NCBI RefSeq assembly: GCF_900102965.1
Contig: NZ_FNGM01000009.1
Location: 172,225-236,224, forward strand
DNA length: 64,000 bases
Source of the DNA: Paenibacillus jilunlii
Lineage (GTDB): Bacteria; Bacillota; Bacilli; Paenibacillales; Paenibacillaceae
Direction of reading: 5' to 3'
Shown piece after piece: positions 54,479 through 61,846 of the stretch; position 1 is the first letter of the stretch, and every line of letters starts with the position of its first letter. The notes beneath the pieces were generated by a model. The model did no database searches. It was not told where the DNA came from and saw only the letters and a program-made list of their open reading frames with translations. The translations under genes and the position numbers were made by a program.

Positions 54479-54616
54479 AGTAACGGAGGGGAAGTTTGGA
54501 ACTGTAGGAGCGAACGCGTCCGCCTTTATGTTTGGATTTCTACCGCAATCGCGGTATGAATGAGGAAATCCAAACATAACAGCGGCCGGAAGTCCAAACA
54601 TTCCCTGGAGTTACGA
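54479..54616. repeat. 139-bp fold-back element, copy B
   Basis: In opposite orientation to 43606-43744. Outer segments agree closely. The inner arms are TATGTTTGGATTTC and GAAATCCAAACATA, pairing perfectly although their sequence differs from copy A, and the tip hairpin is TACCGC/GCGGTA. Confidence 0.65.
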
Positions 54617-54665
54617 CCAGCACCAAGTATGACAGCTCCTATGTTCATCAGGACTTCATCCAAAC

Positions 54666-54702
54666 AGCAAGAAGCCCCGCCAGCCAACAGGCTTTCGGGG
54701 CA
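54666..54702 (-). terminator. terminator of the LplABC-type operon
   Basis: On the minus strand GCCCCG with AAAGCC pairs with GGCT and CGGGGC, followed by TTCTTGC. It begins directly after the binding-protein stop codon. Confidence 0.7.
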
Positions 54703-54708
54703 ACTCCT

Positions 54709-56307
54709 TTACTTAATACCTTTTTCAGCAGTATAAGCGTTCCACTGCTTCGTCCATTCGGCCTGAATCTTGTCCAGACCCGCCTGTTTGGCCTTCTGCA
54801 TGAAGGTTTCAAGACCTTTGTCCACATCCGCTACCAGTCCCGCTTCCAGCGGAAACAGATACTGCTTCTCTACCTGCTCCAGAGCGGCTTTTTCTGCCTG
54901 ATAGGAGGTGTAATCCTCAGCGAATCCCAGGAACAGGTCCGGCTTCTGAATCTTGTCCAGCTCCTCAAAAATCGCCTTTACCCCGTCAAAGCCCTTGTCG
55001 AACAACATGAATTCCGGATTTCTCCACGCCCAGCCGTTCATGCCCTCACGGGTGAAGCCATTGGATGTGCTGGTGCCGACCAGTTTGTAATAACCGTCCT
55101 CCACCGTGTAGTTCTTGCCTTCAATTCCGTATTGCGTCAACTGGTTATACCGTTTGTCCAGAACCAGCTTCTGATAGAAAGCGAGTGCCCGCTCAGGATT
55201 TTTGCTGCTCTTCGGAATCGCAAACCCATTGTGTATAGGATGTACGGGTGTTGCATAACCTGTGGTTTTGCCGAACGGATAGTAGGCCAGCTCCCAATCG
55301 GGATGTGTAGTGCTGATCTTCATCTTCATGTCATTGTAGCGCGTCGGGTTATCCCCGAACATGCTGGCTGCTTTGCCGGAAGTAATCGGGTCCTGCATCG
55401 TATCCTTAATGTTCAGCACATTCTTGGGAATAAAGCCTTTGTCTGCCCAGCGCTTCATGGTTTTCAGCTCTTCTTTTTGCTCATCGGATCCCCAGTAGGA
55501 GTACACTGTAGTTGGTGATTCATACTTCACGCCCATGCCGTACGGCAGAGCGCCAACCATTTTGTTCAGCTCGGTATAAATGTAATGAAGATTGTTGCCG
55601 ACATCACTGTTCAGGGACATTGGCATCAAATCCGGCTCGTTTTTGGCAATGCCGTCCATGTAGGCTTCATAGCTGGCCAGATCCGTTGGGGCCGGAAGAT
55701 TATATTTCTTGCGCAGATCCTCACGGTATACAAAACCGTTGGTCACATATTCTTTATAGGTCGCTGGTACCGTGTAGATTTTGCCGTCCACCTTCACATC
55801 TTCCCACATGGTTTCAGGAACGAACTTTTGCAGCTCCGGTGCAGCCTTGGGCAGCAGATCATCGATAGCCAGGAACGCGCCGCGTTTGGCATAGGATTGA
55901 TACTGGGTCCAGTCCGCTGTAAAAATCAGATCAATCGCTTGGCCCGAAGACAGCAGCAGCTTGTATTTCTGATCCCAGTCCGTCCAGCTCGTATAATTGA
56001 ACTTCACGGTAGCATTCAAATCTTCCTGAGCCATTTTATTGATTTCGTCCTGAATCACCGGCAGATCCTTGGGAGCGTCGCCAAGCATGTAGAACTGCAG
56101 CTCCACCTTCTTCGAGGTGTCGATTCCGGTGTCCGCTGCAGCTGCGGCGTTGCCGTCTGTTTTCACAGCACTATTGCTCTCGCCCTCTGGCCCCGCGCTG
56201 CCTTTGTTCCCGTTGCTGTTATTGCCGCCGCATCCCGCAAGAAGCGAAAGGGCCAGCGCAGTCGTTGTAAGCGTTACCAGAGTTTTGCTGCCTGTTTTCT
56301 TTTTCAT
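54709..56307 (-). CDS. extracellular solute-binding lipoprotein (LplA-like)
   Basis: A 532-residue binding protein. The signal peptide ends in the lipobox LLAGC near residue 24, followed by an Asn/Gly/Ser linker. The binding domain opens with VELQFYMLGDAPKDLPVIQD and contains LLLSSGQAIDLIFTADWTQY and VHPIHNGFAIPKSSKNPERA. The size and the pair of permeases fit the LplABC/YtcQ-YtcP-YteP class for oligosaccharides, often from pectin or other plant polymers. ATG at 56307 has AGGAGG 6 nt upstream; the longer frame has none. No glycosidase gene adjoins it. Confidence 0.9.
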   Translation of the reverse strand: MKKKTGSKTLVTLTTTALALSLLAGCGGNNSNGNKGSAGPEGESNSAVKTDGNAAAAADTGIDTSKKVELQFYMLGDAPKDLPVIQDEINKMAQEDLNATVKFNYTSWTDWDQKYKLLLSSGQAIDLIFTADWTQYQSYAKRGAFLAIDDLLPKAAPELQKFVPETMWEDVKVDGKIYTVPATYKEYVTNGFVYREDLRKKYNLPAPTDLASYEAYMDGIAKNEPDLMPMSLNSDVGNNLHYIYTELNKMVGALPYGMGVKYESPTTVYSYWGSDEQKEELKTMKRWADKGFIPKNVLNIKDTMQDPITSGKAASMFGDNPTRYNDMKMKISTTHPDWELAYYPFGKTTGYATPVHPIHNGFAIPKSSKNPERALAFYQKLVLDKRYNQLTQYGIEGKNYTVEDGYYKLVGTSTSNGFTREGMNGWAWRNPEFMLFDKGFDGVKAIFEELDKIQKPDLFLGFAEDYTSYQAEKAALEQVEKQYLFPLEAGLVADVDKGLETFMQKAKQAGLDKIQAEWTKQWNAYTAEKGIK

Positions 56308-56436
56308 ATGAACCCTCCTAAAAGTTTTGTAAGCATAGCTCCCTGCATTCACTTCGTAACAAAACTGATCTCATCTTGTAACTCTATGTTAGCCGAATAA
56401 CAGAAGCGCGGTAATGGTGCTTTCTGCCATACGGTT

Positions 56437-57330
56437 CTAACCTTTTACAGCCCCGATCGTCAGCCCCTTCACAAAATAGCGCTGGATGAACGGGTACAAA
56501 AACAGGATGGGTCCGGTAACAATGATAGCCATCGCCATCTTGGTCGATTCGGTAGGCAAATCGCTGCCCAGGCTTACTCCGGTACCTGCGCCCATATTGG
56601 CAATGAAAGCCGCCGAATTGATGACATTGTACAGATGGAACTGCAGCTGGTACTTATGGGGGTCATTGATGAACAGTGAAGATGAGAACCAGTCGTTCCA
56701 GTAGGCCAGAGCCAAGAACAAGCCGACCGTGGCGATGCCGGGCATCGACAGCTGGAGCACAATCCTCCAATAGATTTTGAAATCACCGGCCCCGTCGATC
56801 TTGGCGGATTCGAACAGCTCCTCAGGAACGGCGGAACGGATGAAGTTCTTCATCAGAATAATCAGGAACGGCGTCATCAGCCCCGGAAAGATCAGCGCCC
56901 CGTACGAATCGGTGAGATGCAGATATTTAGTCATCATAATGTACCAGGGCACCAGTCCCCCGCCGAACAGGGTGGTGAAGTAGATGTAGAACGAGAAGGT
57001 ATTGCGGTATTTGAAATCCTTGCGGGCCAGCACATAACCGGCCATCGTCATAAAAAACAGCCCCAGTGTCGTGCCCGTCACCGTTGTGAACAGCGTAACG
57101 CCATAGGCCCGCAGCACCTCATCCGGGAAGGTGAACACCGTTTTGTACCCCTCCAGCGAGAATTGCGCCGGTATCAGATGATACCCGTCCTTAATGATCG
57201 AATCATTGGCCGTCAAGGAAGCCGAAATAATCAGCAGGAACGGAACCAGGCAGGCCAGCGAGCCGAGAATGATAACCGTATAGGCAAGCCCCTGCAGCAG
57301 CCTTGTATAATGATCGTCTTTGATATGCAT
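56437..57330 (-). CDS. carbohydrate ABC permease, LplC type
   Basis: A 297-residue permease with six helices: LAYTVIILGSLACLVPFLLI at the start and SAVPEELFESAKIDGAGDFK as the EAA loop. The C-terminal YPFIQRYFVKGLTIGAVKG ending is characteristic of the LplC/YtcP group. It lies 36 bp after the LplB-type gene and 129 bp before the binding protein. Confidence 0.92.
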   Translation of the reverse strand: MHIKDDHYTRLLQGLAYTVIILGSLACLVPFLLIISASLTANDSIIKDGYHLIPAQFSLEGYKTVFTFPDEVLRAYGVTLFTTVTGTTLGLFFMTMAGYVLARKDFKYRNTFSFYIYFTTLFGGGLVPWYIMMTKYLHLTDSYGALIFPGLMTPFLIILMKNFIRSAVPEELFESAKIDGAGDFKIYWRIVLQLSMPGIATVGLFLALAYWNDWFSSSLFINDPHKYQLQFHLYNVINSAAFIANMGAGTGVSLGSDLPTESTKMAMAIIVTGPILFLYPFIQRYFVKGLTIGAVKG

Positions 57331-57366
57331 GCTTTTTTTCTCCTTCCGTATCGTGTCCGGCAGCTC

Positions 57367-58389
57367 CTAGAACAAAGCGTAATCATCGTTTATTTTGCGG
57401 ATAATGTAGTTGACCGTCATGATCAGAATGAAACCGAACAGCGATTGATACAACCCGGCTGCCGTGGCCATTCCGATGTCAAAGGTAACCTTAAGCGAGC
57501 GGAAGACATACGTATCCAGAATATCCGTGGTATTATAGAGCACCCCGTTGTTGCCAATCAGCTGGTAAAAGAGGTCAAACTGCCCCTTCATGATACTTCC
57601 CAGCGAGAAGAGCAGCAGCACAATAAAGGTTGATTTCAGCATCGGCACCGTGATATACCAGATCCGCTGGAAGATATGCGCACCGTCGATTTTAGCCGCT
57701 TCATAATATTCGTCGCTGATGCCCGTAATGGAGGCCAGGTAGATGACCATGCTGTACCCGAGATTTTTCCAGAGATAGAATACGATAATCAGGAAGATCC
57801 AGACGACCGGTTTGTTGTAGACATCTACAGGACCCGCTCCGAATTGGGCCAGCAGCGTATTTAAGAAACCGTTATCATAATTGAACACATTGTATACGAT
57901 AACACTCAGAATCACGAAGGAGACGAAATACGGCAGGAACATGATCGACTGGGTCAGCTTTTTGAACCATTTGACACGCAGCTCACTGAGCAGAATCGCA
58001 CAGACGATAGCCAGCACGTTCCCCAGCAGAATAAACGCCAGGTTGTAGCCGATGGTATTAAGTGTAAGCTTCACCAGTGTGCCGGACTTCCAGAGAAATT
58101 CGAAGTTCTTGAGCCCCACAAAGGGTGCATCGAACATTCCGGAATTGAAATCAAATTGGGTAAACGCGTAATACACGCCAACCATCGGGAAATACGAATT
58201 GACCAGAAAAAACAGCAATGTAGGCAGCAGCATCAGAAAAAGAACCCGGTTATGGACCAGCTCATGCAGAAAACCCTTTTTCCTCTTCTTCTCTGTCCTT
58301 GCCCCCGTCTCTGACGGCAGCTGCCCCGCCCCCTTAATAGGAAGCTCTATGGCGAGCACTGTTCCGGTCTTGCGTTTACGGTGTCTCAA
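57367..58389 (-). CDS. carbohydrate ABC permease, LplB type
   Basis: A 340-residue permease. A basic N-terminal tail of about 45 residues precedes six helices (VLFLMLLPTLLFFLVNSYFP). The EAA loop reads ISDEYYEAAKIDGAHIFQRI. First gene of the importer operon. TTG at 58389 is favoured: AGGAGG lies 9 nt upstream, whereas the GTG three codons earlier abuts the site. No ATPase gene is present. Confidence 0.9.
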   Translation of the reverse strand: MRHRKRKTGTVLAIELPIKGAGQLPSETGARTEKKRKKGFLHELVHNRVLFLMLLPTLLFFLVNSYFPMVGVYYAFTQFDFNSGMFDAPFVGLKNFEFLWKSGTLVKLTLNTIGYNLAFILLGNVLAIVCAILLSELRVKWFKKLTQSIMFLPYFVSFVILSVIVYNVFNYDNGFLNTLLAQFGAGPVDVYNKPVVWIFLIIVFYLWKNLGYSMVIYLASITGISDEYYEAAKIDGAHIFQRIWYITVPMLKSTFIVLLLFSLGSIMKGQFDLFYQLIGNNGVLYNTTDILDTYVFRSLKVTFDIGMATAAGLYQSLFGFILIMTVNYIIRKINDDYALF

Positions 58390-58500
58390 AGCCTTCACCC
58401 TCCTGTTACTTTATATCATTCATTGCGGCGGCATACGCCTTCCTGCCACCGCTTGGACGCCTGAAGCTGTACCCGGAAGCTCCGTCCAATGTATGTTCTG

Positions 58501-58528
58501 AGTATAGAAGACACCTCTGCAGGGTGAA
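58501..58528 (-). promoter_or_regulatory. promoter of the LplB-LplC-LplA operon
   Basis: TTCACC (58523-58528) and TATACT (58501-58506) lie 16 bp apart on the minus strand, with a leader of about 105 nt. The -10 is strong. Confidence 0.45.
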
Positions 58529-58616
58529 CAGTGCAGCTTGGGGGTATTCCTGCATTATGTGGAGTATCGGCTGGTGCACTTTTCTGACTTTTGTGGAGAA
58601 AATAAAGAATGAACCG

Positions 58617-58665
58617 CAAAAAGCCCCGCAAGCGCTCCTTTTCAGGATAGCTCCGGGGCCTTTTC
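58617..58665 (-). terminator. terminator of the MerR gene
   Basis: On the minus strand GGCCCCGGAGC pairs with GCGCTTGCGGGGCTT imperfectly around a long loop, followed by a TTTTT run. Confidence 0.7.
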
Positions 58666-58681
58666 CCACCTATTTAAACCA

Positions 58682-59068
58682 TCACTTCCTTGCCGCCTGC
58701 TCTTGGGCCGCCCTCTCCAACGACGCAAAATACGCAATCTTATGCTCAATCTTTTGCGCAAAGCTCTGAAAAAACTTAATCTTCTCATCAATTTGCAGCT
58801 TATGGGCCTGAAGCAGCTTCCGCTGGTCCGGCAGCGCTTCCACCCCTTCCCGGGATAATGCAATGAACTGCTTAATCTCAGCAATCGGCATTCCCGTATC
58901 CTTCAGGCAGCAGATCAGTGAGATCAGCTCCAAATCCTCATCATGAAAACAACGGTTACCATGTTCATCCCGTGCTACAACAGGCAGAACTCCCTCCCTT
59001 TCATAATAACGCAGTGTATATTGGCTAAGTCCGCTCTTTTGTGCTATGGTTTTGATGCTGTAACCCAT
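58682..59068 (-). CDS. MerR-family regulator (AdhR-like)
   Basis: A 128-residue regulator. The N-terminal DNA-binding domain reads YSIKTIAQKSGLSQYTLRYY, then EREGVLPVVARDEHGNRCF. The C-terminal half is a coiled-coil dimerisation helix ending in Ala/Gln/Arg. There is no Cys-rich metal site, and one or two Cys lie in ISLICCLKD, where aldehyde- or thiol-sensing relatives such as AdhR carry a Cys. It faces an aldo/keto reductase gene across a MerR-type promoter. Confidence 0.88.
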   Translation of the reverse strand: MGYSIKTIAQKSGLSQYTLRYYEREGVLPVVARDEHGNRCFHDEDLELISLICCLKDTGMPIAEIKQFIALSREGVEALPDQRKLLQAHKLQIDEKIKFFQSFAQKIEHKIAYFASLERAAQEQAARK

Positions 59069-59163
59069 GTGTCAGCTCCATTCCGCCGCGTAAGCTCCGG
59101 CTAATTGATCTACCTTTAAATTAACACCAATACGATCCTATTAAAAGCCCGCCTGGAAATCTA

Positions 59164-59194
59164 TTGACTTACACCTAACTCTAAGGTCTAAAAT
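59164..59194 (+). promoter_or_regulatory. MerR-type promoter with 19-bp spacer
   Basis: TTGACT (59164-59169) and TAAAAT (59189-59194) are 19 bp apart. The spacer holds the dyad ACCTAACTCTAAGGT. Long spacers with a central dyad are the hallmark of MerR-activated promoters. It drives the aldo/keto reductase. Confidence 0.8.
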
Positions 59195-59230
59195 TTACAG
59201 CGTACCTTACATTTAAGGAGTGAATAATTA

Positions 59231-60151
59231 ATGGTAAAAACAATTAACGTGGGTAACGGCACATTAGAGGTTGCCGAGATTTCATTAGGCTGTATGCGGA
59301 TTGCCGATTTGTCGGCCAAAGAAGCTGACGTTCATATTCACAGTGCTCTGGAAGCAGGCATTGATTTTTTTGACCATGCGGATATCTATGCCGCCGGCAA
59401 GGCCGAAGAAGTGTTTGGCGAGGTTGTCGCCAGCAGTCCAGGTATGCGCGATAAGTTGATGATTCAGACGAAATGCGGCATCCGCCAAGGCTTTTTTGAC
59501 TTCTCCAAAGAGCATATCGTCTCCTCCGTAGAGAACAGCCTGAAACGCCTGAAGACCGGCTACGTGGATGTGCTTCTGCTGCACCGTCCAGACACCTTAA
59601 TGGAGCCGGAGGAAGTCGCCGAAGCCTTCGATTACCTGGAACAAAAAGGCATGGTCAAGCACTTCGGTGTCAGCAACCAGAACCCGCTGCAAATTGAGCT
59701 GCTCAAAAAAAATGTCAAACAAAAGCTGCTCTTCAATCAGCTGCAGCTGAGCATTATGTTTTCGGGCATGATTGACTCCGGCTTCAATGTGAATATGACG
59801 AACTCCGCTTCCGTTGTGCATGACGGCGGCATTCTGGAGTACAGCCGTCTGCATGACATGACCATTCAGCCTTGGTCCCCGTTCCAATACGGCTTCTTTG
59901 AAGGCGTATTCCTGGGAAATGACAAGTTCCCGGAAGTGAACCAAGTCATTAACCGGTTGGCTGACGAAAAAGGTGTTGCCGACACGGCCATCGCTATCGC
60001 CTGGCTCCTAAGACACCCGGCCAAGATGCAGCCGATTGTAGGCACTACCAACACCAAGCGCCTGCTCGACATTGCCAAAGCTTCGGATATCACGCTCTCC
60101 CGGGAAGAGTGGTATGAGATCTACCGGGCAGCGGGCAATAAGCTTCCTTAA
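59231..60151 (+). CDS. aldo/keto reductase (YdhF-like)
   Basis: A 306-residue NADPH-dependent oxidoreductase with the barrel's catalytic residues: Asp and Tyr in FFDHADIYAAGKAEEVFGE, Lys in IQTKCG, His in LLLHRPDTL. The cofactor loop near the C-terminus is QPIVGTTNTKRLLDIAKAS. AAGGAGTG precedes the ATG. It probably reduces reactive aldehydes or ketones, with expression induced through the facing MerR protein. The true substrate is unknown. Confidence 0.92.
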   Translation: MVKTINVGNGTLEVAEISLGCMRIADLSAKEADVHIHSALEAGIDFFDHADIYAAGKAEEVFGEVVASSPGMRDKLMIQTKCGIRQGFFDFSKEHIVSSVENSLKRLKTGYVDVLLLHRPDTLMEPEEVAEAFDYLEQKGMVKHFGVSNQNPLQIELLKKNVKQKLLFNQLQLSIMFSGMIDSGFNVNMTNSASVVHDGGILEYSRLHDMTIQPWSPFQYGFFEGVFLGNDKFPEVNQVINRLADEKGVADTAIAIAWLLRHPAKMQPIVGTTNTKRLLDIAKASDITLSREEWYEIYRAAGNKLP

Positions 60152-60278
60152 CGGGCTCACACTCATACTGATAACGATCAGACGTTTATCACACACTGCC
60201 TTTTCCTCTTGGGAAAGGCATGTTTTGATAAGCCTACTGCCTTTTACAATGCGATTATAGATGATAGTTGGTGAGAAG

Positions 60279-61094
60279 ATGTTCAAAATAGGAGAATTTT
60301 CTAAATTAACACAAATTTCAATTCGAATGCTCCGATACTATGATGAAACAGGACTTTTGAAACCAGCAGAAATCGACAAGTGGACAGGATACCGTATGTA
60401 TTCGGTCGAGCAAATCCCTATTCTTAATAAAATTGTTTATCTCCGGGATAGTGGATTTAATGTTTCGGAAATTGCGGTAGCCCTTGACAAAATGGATGAT
60501 AAATCGCTTATAGAGCAGCTTGACTCAAAATATGCGGAAATAGAAGAGATAATTCAAATTAACATCGGGAAGTTAAGGAAAATTGAACTCGCTAAAAAGG
60601 AACTTTTGGGGCAGAAAAATGAAATTCACTATAACATCTCCATTAAATCCATTCCGGGTTATCAAGTCCTATCCCTGCGCAGAATCATTCGGGACTATTA
60701 CGCCGAGGGTGAACTATGGCAAGAGTTATCTGCTTTTGCCGCAGAAAATCAGATACATATTTCCAGCAATACTTTTTCTATTTATCATGATATAGAGTAC
60801 AAAGAAACTCATGTTGATGTTGAGCTATGCCTTCCAGTAAACAAGCACGGGAAAAGTGCAAATGGTTTTACCTATCGAAATACCAAGCCTATACCCACGA
60901 TGGCTTGCACTATGGTATATGGCGATTTTTCTAATATAGCAGGAGCATATATAGCTTTTGCTGAATGGCTGCAAAAGAATAGCCAATATAAGATGTCGGG
61001 GCAAACGCGGCAAATCGTACACCGTGGCCCGTGGAATGAGAATAATCCAGAACAATACTTGATCGAACTTCAAATACCGTTGGAGATTATATAG
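60279..61094 (+). CDS. MerR-family regulator with GyrI-like effector domain
   Basis: A 271-residue regulator. The DNA-binding domain starts MFKIGEFSKLTQISIRMLRY, then YDETGLLKPAEIDKWTGYRM. A coiled coil (about 80-120) leads to a GyrI/BmrR-like ligand-binding domain (about 125-270) with IKSIPGYQVLSLRRIIRDYY. Relatives such as BltR/BmrR bind drugs and activate efflux genes; none is adjacent. ATG at 60279 is chosen to match family N-termini, and the in-frame ATG six codons earlier is possible. AT content is higher than the neighbouring reductase gene. Confidence 0.88.
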   Translation: MFKIGEFSKLTQISIRMLRYYDETGLLKPAEIDKWTGYRMYSVEQIPILNKIVYLRDSGFNVSEIAVALDKMDDKSLIEQLDSKYAEIEEIIQINIGKLRKIELAKKELLGQKNEIHYNISIKSIPGYQVLSLRRIIRDYYAEGELWQELSAFAAENQIHISSNTFSIYHDIEYKETHVDVELCLPVNKHGKSANGFTYRNTKPIPTMACTMVYGDFSNIAGAYIAFAEWLQKNSQYKMSGQTRQIVHRGPWNENNPEQYLIELQIPLEII

Positions 61095-61095
61095 G

Positions 61096-61126
61096 AACGT
61101 CTTGCATTTTGCAGGACGTTTTTCTT
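61096..61126 (+). terminator. terminator after the second MerR gene
   Basis: AACGTCTTGC pairs with GCAGGACGTT around ATTTT (one G-T pair), followed by TTTCTTG. Confidence 0.7.
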
Positions 61127-61193
61127 GTCCTCTTGACTCTCACATGGTGTGAGGGCTTACGCTGTACCTACATCGAATTGAGGAGGATATGAT

Positions 61194-61670
61194 ATGAGTA
61201 ATTTAGAAGTACATTCCATTGGTACGGTTCACAACAACCAGAGCGGTACATACATTACGTTGGAAAAAAACTTCATTCCAGCTTTACAAGCATTAGAGGG
61301 TTTTAGCCATATCAATGTACTTTGGTGGTTCAGCGATTATGACGACGAGCATTCACGCTCCGTACTGCAAACCGAGTCACCCTATAAAGGCTCTCCCGAA
61401 GTCATGGGGATTTTTGCTACAAGGTCACCTATGCGTCCTAATCCGATAGCGCTGACCGCAGTGGAAATTATCCAAACTGACTTTGAAAAAGGTATAATTC
61501 AAGTGTCATTTATGGATGCATATGACAATACTCCCGTTCTTGACATCAAGCCCTACACGCCCAGCCTGGACAGGGTTGAAACCCCAGGTGTTCCGGCATG
61601 GTGCAGCAATTGGCCAAAAAGCACCGAAGATTCTGGTTCCTTTAATTGGGCAGAAGTTTTTAATTTTTAA
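61194..61670 (+). CDS. trmO: TrmO (TsaA-family) tRNA methyltransferase
   Basis: A 158-residue protein of the TsaA/TrmO family, which methylates the N6 of threonylcarbamoyl-adenosine at tRNA position 37 using S-adenosylmethionine. Family motifs: VHSIGTVHNN, LEGFSHINVLWWFSDYDDEH, the SAM-binding GIFATRSPMRPNPIALTAVE, and PVLDIKPYTPSLDRVE. The compact length is that of the core domain without the C-terminal extension of E. coli TrmO. GAGGAGG precedes the ATG. TrmO-like proteins in operons can have other roles. Confidence 0.85.
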   Translation: MSNLEVHSIGTVHNNQSGTYITLEKNFIPALQALEGFSHINVLWWFSDYDDEHSRSVLQTESPYKGSPEVMGIFATRSPMRPNPIALTAVEIIQTDFEKGIIQVSFMDAYDNTPVLDIKPYTPSLDRVETPGVPAWCSNWPKSTEDSGSFNWAEVFNF

Positions 61671-61726
61671 GCCAAAGAGCACGCTCCGGCACAGATAGCC
61701 GAAATCTTAGCAGATCGAATTATTCA

Positions 61727-61758
61727 GGCGGTATAGCATATTGTAATGCTATACCGCC
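61727..61758. terminator. hairpin between trmO and the amylase
   Basis: A perfect 12-bp stem, GGCGGTATAGCA against TGCTATACCGCC, with an 8-nt loop. It lies between convergent genes; there is no T run. Confidence 0.5.
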
Positions 61759-61846
61759 ATCCCACATCTTACAAAAGATTCCTATGGCAGCCCAGTTAAC
61801 TCACGGTTTTACGGGTTTTCATTTTCCTACATCCTGTACGTTTGTT

